Source of the DNA: Steroidobacteraceae bacterium
GTDB lineage: Bacteria > Pseudomonadota > Gammaproteobacteria > Steroidobacterales > Steroidobacteraceae
Length of the DNA stretch: 64,000 nt
NCBI GenBank assembly: GCA_041395505.1
Contig: JAWLAG010000002.1
Coordinates: forward strand, 186,001-250,000
Reading direction: 5' to 3'
Shown: positions 16,587-24,352 of the stretch, in pieces
Position numbering within the stretch: position 1 is the stretch's first letter
How the letters are laid out: every line of letters begins with the position of its first letter
Notes under the pieces: model-generated
Databases searched by the model: none
What the model saw: only the letters and a program-made list of their open reading frames with translations
Told to the model about the DNA's origin: nothing
Program-made: the position numbers and the translations under genes

Positions 16587-17582
16587 GTGCGGGTGGCATC
16601 CCAGGCGCACGTCGCTCCCCTGATCTTGTTGGCGATTGCCGCATTGTTCGGTGGCTGCACGCCGCGCCCTCCCGAAGCGAGCCCGGCAGCGGGTGCCCGC
16701 GAGGGCTTGCGCCTCGCCACCTGGAACCTCGAGTGGTTCCTGCGCCCCGAGGATTTTCACAAACTCAAAGCCAGCTGCACTTCACGCGAGCAGCCGCCGC
16801 CGCGCAGTCGACCGAGCATTCCCTGTGATGTCGCCTATGGCATGGAGCGAAGCAGCAGCGACATCAAGACGCTCGCGGACTACGCCAAGCGCCTCGGCGC
16901 CGACGTGATCGCCCTGCAGGAAGTCGATGGCCCGGCCGCCGCCGCATTGCTTTTTGCTCCTGAGGATTATGACTTCTGCTTTACGGGTCGACGCCATGTG
17001 CAGAACAATGGCTTCGCGGTCAGGCGCAGCGTTGCTCATCGCTGTGGACCCGACCTCAGAGAATTGTCGCTAGGCGACAGCGTGCGACGTGGCAAGGAAC
17101 TGGTATTGTTCCCGGGCGAGCCCGACGAGACCCGGCTGCTCGCGGTTCATCTCAAATCAGGCTGCGCGCGCAACGCGCCCGACGATCACCGCGACGCCTG
17201 CCGCGCCCTACGCCGCCAAATGGCCATCCTCGAACGATGGATCGATACCCAGGCCGCCGCAGGCCGGCGTTTCGCCGTGCTTGGGGATTTCAATCGCGAT
17301 TTCGTCCATGAGCCGCGGCGCAACGGATTCTGGACCGAGCTCGACGATTCCGCCCCGCCCGAGGCCGACCTCAGCTTGCTGGCCGACCATGTGGAATTTC
17401 GCAACTGCGCGCCGCAACAGGCATTTTCGGGCTATATCGACCACATAATCCTCAGCCGATCGCTTGCCATGCGGGAGATCGAGGGCTCGTTCCGCCGCCC
17501 AACCTACACGATTACCGACTTTTCACGTCGCCGGCTCTCGGATCATTGCCCGGTGGCGATCAGTCTGTCACTCGGTCATTAA
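16587..17582 (+). CDS. Endonuclease/exonuclease/phosphatase-fold lipoprotein
   Basis: An EEP-superfamily hydrolase (DNase I, phosphodiesterase or sphingomyelinase-like). A lipobox LFGGC ends the signal sequence. Catalytic landmarks are present in order: ATWNLEWF, IALQEVDG, GDFNRDF and LSDHCPV. Several cysteines suggest an exported, disulfide-bonded protein. The start is uncertain: GTG at 16587 or 16593 gives a normal lipoprotein signal, while the frame is open back to a TTG at 16551; none has a good ribosome site. The substrate is not known. It follows pilE by about 100 bases in the same direction, but nothing ties it to pili. Confidence 0.8.
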   Translation: MRVASQAHVAPLILLAIAALFGGCTPRPPEASPAAGAREGLRLATWNLEWFLRPEDFHKLKASCTSREQPPPRSRPSIPCDVAYGMERSSSDIKTLADYAKRLGADVIALQEVDGPAAAALLFAPEDYDFCFTGRRHVQNNGFAVRRSVAHRCGPDLRELSLGDSVRRGKELVLFPGEPDETRLLAVHLKSGCARNAPDDHRDACRALRRQMAILERWIDTQAAAGRRFAVLGDFNRDFVHEPRRNGFWTELDDSAPPEADLSLLADHVEFRNCAPQQAFSGYIDHIILSRSLAMREIEGSFRRPTYTITDFSRRRLSDHCPVAISLSLGH

Positions 17583-17594
17583 GTTCACTCGCTA

Positions 17595-17622
17595 TTGGCC
17601 TCGCGCGGCCAGCATGCATAAT
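17595..17622 (+). promoter_or_regulatory. Putative sigma-70 promoter of the PilZ gene
   Basis: TTGGCC (17595-17600), 16 bases, then CATAAT (17617-17622). Each box matches consensus in four and five positions. The ATG of the PilZ gene is 24 bases downstream of the -10. Confidence 0.4.
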
Positions 17623-17645
17623 GGCGCCTTGGGGACGGGCAAAAA

Positions 17646-17957
17646 ATGAAAAAGAACCAGCCGAGCGACAAATCGGCGAACGTCGAACGGCGTTTGCACA
17701 CCCGGCATCGCGCCAAGACCACGGTCTACATCAACGTCATCGGCGGCCAGAAGCGATTGTGCAAGGCAATCAATCTGAGTGCGACAGGCGTTTTCATCGA
17801 GACCAGCAATCTCGGTTTGCGTAAGGGTCAGAAGGTAGAGCTGTCCTTCGCCATCAATCTGGGCAAGGTCACAAAGATCCACAAGCGCAGTGCGGTCGTC
17901 GCTCATGTGTCCCGCGGCGGCACCGGCCTGATGATGGACGCCTACGCGACGCGCTAA
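17646..17957 (+). CDS. PilZ domain protein (c-di-GMP receptor type)
   Basis: A single-domain PilZ protein of 103 residues. Both c-di-GMP-binding motifs are recognisable: the arginine cluster ERRLHTRHR (15-23) and NLSATG about 30 residues later, matching the (D/N)xSxxG pattern. It is therefore likely a true c-di-GMP binder. The location just after the pilus operon suggests a role in pilus or surface control, but it has its own probable promoter. The reading frame starts after GGGGACGGGC. Confidence 0.88.
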   Translation: MKKNQPSDKSANVERRLHTRHRAKTTVYINVIGGQKRLCKAINLSATGVFIETSNLGLRKGQKVELSFAINLGKVTKIHKRSAVVAHVSRGGTGLMMDAYATR

Positions 17958-17964
17958 TTCCCGT

Positions 17965-19008
17965 TCAGCGCCGCCAGGGAATGGCATCGACGACGGGCGT
18001 CGCGATGTCCTCGGGGCGAGCCACGTTGATGTGTGGCAGCACTTCGCTTGCAAAGAGTTCCAGGCTCTCCCATGACATCTCGGCGTGCGTGCCGGGCTTG
18101 TTGATGCGCAGGCACAGATAGCTGCCTTCCGGGAGTTTGCCCGCAAGTTCGATGCACTGCTCGGGCGTTACCACCGCATACGCGGGACTCGACCTGACGA
18201 TGGCAACGTCGGTCAGCTCCTCAGGCGTCGCCGCATAACTGATCCGGGCATTTCCGGCCTCGGCGGCCCACTTCCCGTAGTAGTTGATCTCATGCAGAAA
18301 AGAAGGTCCGAGCACCGACCAGGCTTTCTCCGGGTCGCGCGTGACATGGACGTATAGCGGCATCGTCGGGCGGCGCACGGGGCCGGGCTTGCGGCCGAGC
18401 TTGACGCACTCCTCCCTGTAGAGGGCGACGAGTTTGTGATCGCCGTCCGCCGGCGCGAAACCGTCGCAAAAGCGAGCGGCGCGTTTCGCCGAAGCGGCCA
18501 CAGCGCCGCCACCCAATACGGGCGGCCGCTCGCCCCGATACGGACCCGGTCGTACACGACCGCGCCGGCCATCGAATTCAAACGCTTCGCCCGCCATGGC
18601 CGAGATATAGATAGGTAATTTCTGATCGGCAATCCTACCCCGTTCACGGCTCGAGACACCGAACATCTCGAACTCGTGCGCGACGTAACCGATGCCGGTA
18701 ACGACTTCGGTACGGCCTTTGGACACCAGGCTCAACATGATGTGATCTTCAGCCACGCGGATCGGGTCATGCAGCGGCAGCAACAGGCAACCGATGACGA
18801 TGCGGGTATTCTCCGTGACGGCGGCGATCGCCGACGCCAGGACCAGCGGCGACGATATGAAAAGCGAGTCGTGGTGCTCCGACAGCCAGACTTCGCTGAG
18901 GCCTTTGCGGTCGGCCCAGGCCAGCTGTTCGAGGGAGAGTTGATACAGGGAATCGTCGTGCAGCTCGGGCGGCAGCAACATGTCGACTTGAATGCGCCAG
19001 GAGATCAT
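17965..19008 (-). CDS. LLM-class (luciferase-like) flavin-dependent oxidoreductase
   Basis: A 347-residue TIM-barrel flavoenzyme of the bacterial luciferase family. Family signs are LAWADRKGLSEVWLSEHH near the N-terminus, the IVIGCLLLPLHDPIRVAED strand-loop, GRTEVVTGIGYV and the RAARFCDGFAP segment. Such enzymes use FMNH2 or F420 with a range of substrates; none can be named. The start at 19008 (MISWRIQVDMLLP) is chosen because the frame upstream runs through the tRNA-Thr gene. It lies 44 bases after that tRNA in the same direction and converges on the PilZ gene with 7 bases between them. Confidence 0.87.
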   Translation of the reverse strand: MISWRIQVDMLLPPELHDDSLYQLSLEQLAWADRKGLSEVWLSEHHDSLFISSPLVLASAIAAVTENTRIVIGCLLLPLHDPIRVAEDHIMLSLVSKGRTEVVTGIGYVAHEFEMFGVSSRERGRIADQKLPIYISAMAGEAFEFDGRRGRVRPGPYRGERPPVLGGGAVAASAKRAARFCDGFAPADGDHKLVALYREECVKLGRKPGPVRRPTMPLYVHVTRDPEKAWSVLGPSFLHEINYYGKWAAEAGNARISYAATPEELTDVAIVRSSPAYAVVTPEQCIELAGKLPEGSYLCLRINKPGTHAEMSWESLELFASEVLPHINVARPEDIATPVVDAIPWRR

Positions 19009-19052
19009 GGTTCTGTCGTCCGCAAATGCATGAAGCGCCACGAGCGGGTCCC

Positions 19053-19128
19053 TGGTGCTGGCACCGTGACTCGAACACGGGACCTGCCGCTTACAAGGCG
19101 GCTGCTCTACCAACTGAGCTATGCCAGC
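19053..19128 (-). tRNA. tRNA-Thr (TGT)
   Basis: A 76-base cloverleaf on the reverse strand: acceptor GCTGGCA/TGCCAGC, D arm AGCTCAGTTGGTAGAGC, anticodon TGT in CTTGTAA, T arm GTGTTCGAGTCAC, and encoded CCA. It complements the GGT threonine tRNA near the left edge. It sits at the end of the plsY-birA-coaX-SPOR gene run and may be processed from the same transcript. Confidence 0.97.
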
Positions 19129-19188
19129 AAGGATCAAAGACCCGACAAATATTCTAAGCGATGGCCCCAGCCATCGCGACCGTGTTGC

Positions 19189-19824
19189 TCAGGATGCGGC
19201 AGCGGGCGCGCAGGATTCGAGCCGCAACGCTCCTTGACCTGCCGCGAACGCGCCGAGATTGCGCTCGGCTTCGCCCTCCTCGACCTGCAATTCGAGCCAG
19301 TACTGCGGGACATCGCGCGTCTGATCGCTGATCAGCGGTTTGAAGCCGATACGCTGCACGACCTGCGCACGCCGCGCCGCACGATCGCGTTCGCTAAAAA
19401 GGCCCACCGAGACGCGGCGCTCGAGGTCTCCCTCGTGGAACGGTATCGCCACTGCGTCGCCGAGGCCGCCCTGGCGCAGGCGGGCGATGATGCGCGCCTG
19501 TCCCTGCGCACTGGCGATATTGCCGACATAGACGAGAAACCCGGCCGTGGTCTGCGCCTGTCGCGTGGTCACACTGGGGCTGTAGCCGCCCGGTTCGAGA
19601 AGTTTCACCGCCTGGCCGGCTTCGCCCTCGTCACGAAATGGTCCGAGGGCCAGACAGCGCCTCTGCACAGGCGCAATCGGTACTTCGCTTCGCAACTTGA
19701 GCGCCGGCAGTTGCTCGGCGCCAAGAAGTGTGCCGTGCTCGGTTGACGGCGCACTCAACCAGTGAGTCCAGGCGAACACCGCGAGATTGGCCAGCAGCAG
19801 CACGGCGATGAGCAGTCGCATCAA
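19189..19824 (-). CDS. SPOR domain membrane protein
   Basis: A 211-residue protein with one N-terminal membrane helix (LLIAVLLLANLAVFAWTHWL) and a periplasmic part with a SPOR-like core (CLALGPFRDEGEAGQAVKLL, then FLVYVGNIASAQGQARIIA). SPOR domains bind denuded peptidoglycan at the division site. The tail contains a second region rich in Glu and Ala and ends in a lone Cys. An ATG three bases in is an equal start. It begins 6 bases after the coaX stop, and birA-coaX-SPOR is a familiar order in gammaproteobacteria. Confidence 0.82.
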   Translation of the reverse strand: MMRLLIAVLLLANLAVFAWTHWLSAPSTEHGTLLGAEQLPALKLRSEVPIAPVQRRCLALGPFRDEGEAGQAVKLLEPGGYSPSVTTRQAQTTAGFLVYVGNIASAQGQARIIARLRQGGLGDAVAIPFHEGDLERRVSVGLFSERDRAARRAQVVQRIGFKPLISDQTRDVPQYWLELQVEEGEAERNLGAFAAGQGALRLESCAPAAAS

Positions 19825-19830
19825 CGCATG

Positions 19831-20616
19831 TTACTCGAAGTGGCTGGCATTGGCCCGCGTCGCCAGCACCAGCAGGCCGCGCAGCACCAGGTCCTCAACC
19901 CTCTGCGTGTCAAGGCTCAACAGGACTTGCAGCTCACCACTGTCGCCGCCCGTGAGCACGACCCGGGGCCGTTGACCGAGATCGCGCAGGGCATTCTGAT
20001 GACAGCGCTCGATCAAGGCGACGAGCGCAAGATGCGCACCACGATCGATCGCCGTCGCCGTGTCCCGACCCCAGGCATCGCCGTTCGACAGACCCGTACC
20101 ACGCGCGCGCTTCGCAATACCGGCGGTCCTGCCATGGAGGCTCGAACGCATCATGGCGGCGCCCGGCACGATCAATCCACCGCGGTGCTTTCGGTATTGG
20201 TCGATGAGATCGATGGTGAGCGCGGTACCAGCATCGACGACCAGACAGCCTGTGCGCCGCGATTCAACGTGCGCCGCTGCCAGCACAGCGAGCCAACGGT
20301 CGACGCCGAGTCGCCAGGGTTGCGCGTAACCGCAGCGCACGCCAGCGGCACTGGCCCTCACGCGTGCAAACTCGGCTCGCTGCCCAAAGGCGCTGTAGAT
20401 GGCGCGTGCCAAGGCGCGATTGCGCTCCGCCGAGGCCACGCTGCTGATCAATATGCGATCGAAGCGCGTCGCGAACTGCGCGCGCAGCCACTTCGCGCTC
20501 GCTCGTGCCGAGTCGCCGGCGACTTCGCGGTAACGCTGACGCGATATCCTGCCGGCGCGCCAGGATGCGCACTTCAGGCGTGAATTGCCGGCATCGATCA
20601 GGAGCCAGGCTGTCAT
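19831..20616 (-). CDS. coaX: Type III pantothenate kinase
   Basis: CoaX phosphorylates pantothenate in the first step of coenzyme A synthesis. The 261-residue protein has the ASKHA-fold signatures: LLIDAGNSRLK (phosphate 1), GVDRWLAVLAA, LVVDAGTALTIDLI (phosphate 2) and GGLIVPG. It overlaps the birA stop as ATGA, as often seen where the two are coupled. No CoaA-type kinase is visible in the window. Confidence 0.94.
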   Translation of the reverse strand: MTAWLLIDAGNSRLKCASWRAGRISRQRYREVAGDSARASAKWLRAQFATRFDRILISSVASAERNRALARAIYSAFGQRAEFARVRASAAGVRCGYAQPWRLGVDRWLAVLAAAHVESRRTGCLVVDAGTALTIDLIDQYRKHRGGLIVPGAAMMRSSLHGRTAGIAKRARGTGLSNGDAWGRDTATAIDRGAHLALVALIERCHQNALRDLGQRPRVVLTGGDSGELQVLLSLDTQRVEDLVLRGLLVLATRANASHFE

Positions 20617-21605
20617 GGCTGCACTCGCACACTGACATCGCCGGACAATAGCGCGCGAGTGGCGCCGTCGGCCGTGGCTAGCAGCAACTGACCTGTATCG
20701 TCGACACCCATCGCTTTCCCGACTGAAACGTCATCGCCGTTATACACGCGTACTTCCCGGCCAAACAACGCATCGGCGCCGCGCCACTCGGTGGCGAAGC
20801 CCCCAAATCCCGCACGCTCGAACTCGAGCAATGCACAAATGACCTCGCCGATGATCCGGCCGGCGAGTTGATTGCGATCCACGTCGATAAGGCCGAGATC
20901 ATGGGCGAGATCCGCTGCACGGGTGCCAGCATCGATCAGGGCTTGTCGTTGTGCGTCCGCGAGCGCGATGTTGATCCCAATGCCAATCACGACCTGCGCA
21001 CAACCGCCTGCCTCTGCACGCATCTCGAGCAGTATGCCGCCGAGCTTGGCGCCTCGGACCTGAAGATCATTGGGCCACTTGAGCATGACGTCCCGGGCGC
21101 CGAACGTGCCCAGGGCGCGCCGAGAGGCGATACCGATCGCAAGGCTTAGACTGCCCGGCATGGGCGGCATGCTCGAGAACTGCCAGGCAATCGACAGGCT
21201 CAGTGATCCTCCCAGGCTGCTTTGCCAGCTGCGTTGCTGGCGGCCTCGCCCTGCTGTTTGAATTTCGGCCAACAGCACGCTTGCCCGTTGTGATTGCCGC
21301 GGCAATTCGCCAAGCAGGACGGTGTTGGTTGATTCCACCTGCCATCTGACCGCGAGAGCGGCGACATGGGGTTGCCAGCAATCTGGAATCGAAGCCTCGA
21401 TGGTTTGAGAGGCGAGAGCTGTTACCGGACGGGCAAGCGCGTAGCCGCGATGGCGTACGCCCGTCACCCCGGCGCCGGAGGCGCGGAGCTGGCGGATCGC
21501 TTTCCAGACCGCACTGCGGCTGACTCCCAATTCCCGGGCCAGGGATTCGCCCGAAACCTGTCCGCCGCCCGCAAGGCGCCGAAAGATCCGTTCGGGCAGA
21601 TTCAC
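20613..21605 (-). CDS. birA: Bifunctional biotin--protein ligase/biotin operon repressor
   Basis: BirA activates biotin and transfers it to carboxyl-carrier proteins, and in its long form represses biotin genes. At 330 residues it is the long form. The N-terminal winged helix (ESLARELGVSRSAVWKAIRQL) is present, followed by the ligase domain with AGRGRQQRSW, LKWPNDLQVRGAKLGGILLEM and a C-terminal SH3-like domain. The start is the GTG at 21605, which overlaps the plsY stop as GTGA; the frame extends further upstream through plsY but that part is not BirA. It also overlaps coaX by four bases. Confidence 0.93.
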   Translation of the reverse strand: MNLPERIFRRLAGGGQVSGESLARELGVSRSAVWKAIRQLRASGAGVTGVRHRGYALARPVTALASQTIEASIPDCWQPHVAALAVRWQVESTNTVLLGELPRQSQRASVLLAEIQTAGRGRQQRSWQSSLGGSLSLSIAWQFSSMPPMPGSLSLAIGIASRRALGTFGARDVMLKWPNDLQVRGAKLGGILLEMRAEAGGCAQVVIGIGINIALADAQRQALIDAGTRAADLAHDLGLIDVDRNQLAGRIIGEVICALLEFERAGFGGFATEWRGADALFGREVRVYNGDDVSVGKAMGVDDTGQLLLATADGATRALLSGDVSVRVQP

Positions 21606-22240
21606 TGCGAGCGCCTGCCGAAGAGCCACAACTTCTGCGCACGCGGTTCGCGCCGGGTTCGCATGCGCCGAAGATTCGTCCGATGACACCAGAGAATAAG
21701 GAGCGCTGCAGCGATCGCGAAACCGGGCAGCGAGCTGTTTGCCGGCCCCGACGCCAATACCGCGAGCGGAACCAGACTCGCGCTCGCCACCATCGAACCC
21801 AGGCTGACGAAACCAGTAAGAGTCACTACGATGAGCCAGACAAGCAGAAATTTCCACAGCAGGCCGATCGACAGCGCAGCCAGGGCGCCCACGAGCGGCG
21901 CCACGCCTTTGCCACCGCGAAAACCAAAATAGACGGGCCAGACGTGACCTGCGATGGCGGCGAATCCGCAGGCCGCGGGTAACCACTCGCCCCGCGTCAT
22001 CGCCGCAACATCCGGCAACGGCAGCTGCGGCAGCCACCGCACGGCGAGCCAGGCCTTGCCGACATCGATCAACATCACGCCGAGGGCGAACCATTTCCCC
22101 TGGGTACGCAGTGCATTCGTACCGCCCGCGTTACCCGAGCCCATGCCCCGTATGTCGACGCCGCGCAGCAGGCCGAGTACCAGGCTGCCCACGATGGAAC
22201 CGATCAGATAGGCGAGCAGCAGGTACGCGATCCAGTGCAT
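21602..22240 (-). CDS. plsY: Glycerol-3-phosphate acyltransferase PlsY
   Basis: An inner-membrane enzyme that transfers acyl groups from acyl phosphate to glycerol-3-phosphate in phospholipid synthesis. The 212-residue protein has the three family loops GSGNAGGTNALR, FGFRGGKGVAP and the later VSLGSMVAS, within about six membrane helices. The C-terminus is long, basic and Arg-rich. The start at 22240 (MHWIAYLLLAYLIGS) matches the family; upstream sequence belongs to the neighbour, whose stop shares one base with this ATG. Confidence 0.93.
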   Translation of the reverse strand: MHWIAYLLLAYLIGSIVGSLVLGLLRGVDIRGMGSGNAGGTNALRTQGKWFALGVMLIDVGKAWLAVRWLPQLPLPDVAAMTRGEWLPAACGFAAIAGHVWPVYFGFRGGKGVAPLVGALAALSIGLLWKFLLVWLIVVTLTGFVSLGSMVASASLVPLAVLASGPANSSLPGFAIAAALLILWCHRTNLRRMRTRREPRAQKLWLFGRRSQ

Positions 22241-23196
22241 CACGCCTGTACCGGTCCGGGTAGGAAATTCTCGGCGAGCATGCAGCGTAAACCGCCGCCA
22301 CCTACGGTTTCGATGCAATCGAGGGGCACGATCATCACCGCGTCGACCTGGCCGCGCAGCAAGGCGTATCGATTCTCATCGAACGCATCGCGGGCCCTTG
22401 CCGACATGGCAAGGATACACACATCGCCAAGCCCCTCCTCCCAACTGGCCAGCTCGAGGATGTTGGCGGCGAATCGGGTCACCGCGTCGCGATCGATCGG
22501 CACGACGACGCGCCCGCCGCCGGCGAGGTCCTGCAACAGCTTGTCGCGCTGGCTTGCCGCGACTGCTTCTGCGCACACAACCACGAAGTGAGTACCGATC
22601 GATAACATGACATTGGTGTGATAGTACGGGAACCCACGCGCGTCGACGGCATCGAATGCGACGACCTCGTAGCCGAGTTCGTCGCCCCAGCGCCGCGCCA
22701 ATGTCTCGTGACTGCGCCCGGATCGACACATATACGCTTTCCTGCCAGGGTGATCCAACACCAGCGAACCGGTACCTTCGAGGAACTCGCCGTCGCATTC
22801 ATGGGGCGACAGATCGACCACACGGCGAATCGCGAAACCGCACCGGGACACGAGCGTATCGAGGATGTCCCTGCGACGCTCTAGCCTGCGATTGGCCGCA
22901 AGCAACGGGTAAAGCACGGCTGTACCGTCAGCGTGCAGGCTAAGCCAGTTGTTCGGGAATACCGCATCCGGACGCACAGGCGGCGTTGCGTCGTCGAACT
23001 GATCGACGCGGATGCCCTCGGCCCGAAGTGCGGCGACGAGCAGATCGAACTCGTTGCGCGCAAGAGCGACATGGTCTGCCGCAGTCGACGCCGCCGGAGG
23101 CTGCTGCAGCGCATTGCTCGCAGCCGTTTCACTGTTGAAGCCAAAAGCGGCCGGGCGAACCATCACCACGGCAGCTGCTGTCTGAGATTCTCCCAA
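22240..23196 (-). CDS. CtlX/DDAH-like guanidino-group hydrolase (amidinotransferase fold)
   Basis: A 318-residue pentein-fold enzyme. The pattern VMVRPAAFGFNSETAASN at the start, VFPNNWLSLHADG, EFLEGTGSLVLDH, the histidine in YYHTNVMLSIG and the catalytic cysteine in GGGLRCMLAEN are those of citrulline/arginine- or dimethylarginine-type hydrolases, closest to the CtlX group. Substrate (citrulline, arginine or methylarginine) is not settled by sequence. The start is a TTG at 23196; the family N-terminus fits it, and a GTG or ATG about ten codons later is possible. It heads the overlapping plsY-birA-coaX run. Confidence 0.82.
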   Translation of the reverse strand: MGESQTAAAVVMVRPAAFGFNSETAASNALQQPPAASTAADHVALARNEFDLLVAALRAEGIRVDQFDDATPPVRPDAVFPNNWLSLHADGTAVLYPLLAANRRLERRRDILDTLVSRCGFAIRRVVDLSPHECDGEFLEGTGSLVLDHPGRKAYMCRSGRSHETLARRWGDELGYEVVAFDAVDARGFPYYHTNVMLSIGTHFVVVCAEAVAASQRDKLLQDLAGGGRVVVPIDRDAVTRFAANILELASWEEGLGDVCILAMSARARDAFDENRYALLRGQVDAVMIVPLDCIETVGGGGLRCMLAENFLPGPVQA

Positions 23197-23284
23197 GAGA
23201 GCGTCCCGGGTTGCGCCGCAACTGCGGCACCGGTCGCGATTTTATCTCAATGCCGGGCCTTGTCCGCGCGGCGCGTGCGAGCGG

Positions 23285-24352
23285 CTAGATGAGGCCGCCC
23301 AACCAACCCAGCAGCTCACCGAGCCGACGACCGGCCGCGCTTGACTCGAATCCGTAGTGGAAACGGACTTTGACCGGCAGGCCATGGATACTCTGCCGGT
23401 CATTGAGTGCCTGCAGCTGCTCGAGCCTGAGGACGACCGTCATCGGCCTGACCCCGAATTGATCCACGAGGTCCGGCGGCATGCGTCGCGTGAGCTTCGG
23501 CACCTCGGCAATACGTGCATCGATGGTGGCGCCATCGGGAAAGCGGATGGTCGCACGACTGCCCACTGCCAGTTCCGCCGCATATTCGGGCGCCACGTAG
23601 GCGATGATGGCCGCGCTGTCGCTGCTGCCCACCGTGAAAAGCGTCTGGCCCTGGGCAACAAATTCGCCGGCGGTTGCGAACGCATCGAGCACGCGCCCGG
23701 GTTGAGTGGCAACTACGGTTGCATCCGCTACGCCGCTGGCGCCGCTTTGGGCCGCAACGACGCCTGCGCGCCTCGATGCACCAACGAACTCGGCCAGCGC
23801 CGTGCGCGCGCTCAGCCAGGCCGACTCGGCCTGATCCACGGCGTATTGCGCTTCATTTCTCTCCGCAGCCGTCGCCGCGCCCGCGGCAAGCAGATCATCG
23901 ATTCGACGCCGGCGGTCACGCTGGTAATCGAGCATCCGGACGCGCAGTGCAAGCTCCTGCTCGAGCAATTCCCTTGCCTTGCCCTCGACTGACGGTGCAT
24001 CGCTCCCGGTGTCCACTCGCAGGCTGACGGCGGCGGCGCCCGGCGCGGCAACTCGAGCGAGCACCTGCCCGGCAATGACAGCATCGCCGACGTTCGCATT
24101 CAATTCGCTGACCTGTCCTGCCAGAGGTGCGCGTGCTTCATATTGCTCGAGCACCACCGTGCCCGGTGCCTGCCGGGTAAGCGTCGTGCCGATGACACCG
24201 ACGACCAGATACACAACCGGCGAAAGTACGACCGCAAGTATCGCCCACCAGCGCCAGCGAGCGAGATTGCGCCGTGCCGCGCCGTAGTTCACCTTGAGGC
24301 CGCCAATCTCGCCCGGATCCGTGCGCGCGGCGCGATGGAAAGCAATTTTCAT
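23285..24352 (-). CDS. HlyD-like membrane fusion protein of the mxd-like polysaccharide cluster
   Basis: A 355-residue periplasmic adaptor. One membrane helix (WWAILAVVLSPVVYLVVGVIG) precedes a biotinyl-lipoyl-like half (YEARAPLAGQVSELNANVGD), a helical hairpin (about 125-190), the second lipoyl half (VVATQPGRVLDAFATAGEFV) and a beta-barrel. The HlyD/Alg44-type adaptor would bridge the inner-membrane synthase and the TolC-like protein encoded just upstream. The ATG overlaps that gene's stop as ATGA. It is the last gene of the cluster. MxdC of Shewanella is the nearest described equivalent known to me; orthology is inference. Confidence 0.82.
   Translation of the reverse strand: MKIAFHRAARTDPGEIGGLKVNYGAARRNLARWRWWAILAVVLSPVVYLVVGVIGTTLTRQAPGTVVLEQYEARAPLAGQVSELNANVGDAVIAGQVLARVAAPGAAAVSLRVDTGSDAPSVEGKARELLEQELALRVRMLDYQRDRRRRIDDLLAAGAATAAERNEAQYAVDQAESAWLSARTALAEFVGASRRAGVVAAQSGASGVADATVVATQPGRVLDAFATAGEFVAQGQTLFTVGSSDSAAIIAYVAPEYAAELAVGSRATIRFPDGATIDARIAEVPKLTRRMPPDLVDQFGVRPMTVVLRLEQLQALNDRQSIHGLPVKVRFHYGFESSAAGRRLGELLGWLGGLI

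Noticed and set aside
21606..22094. N-terminal extension of birA into plsY
   Set aside because: The extension is the wrong frame of plsY; the GTG at 21605 gives the normal BirA N-terminus and overlaps the plsY stop.
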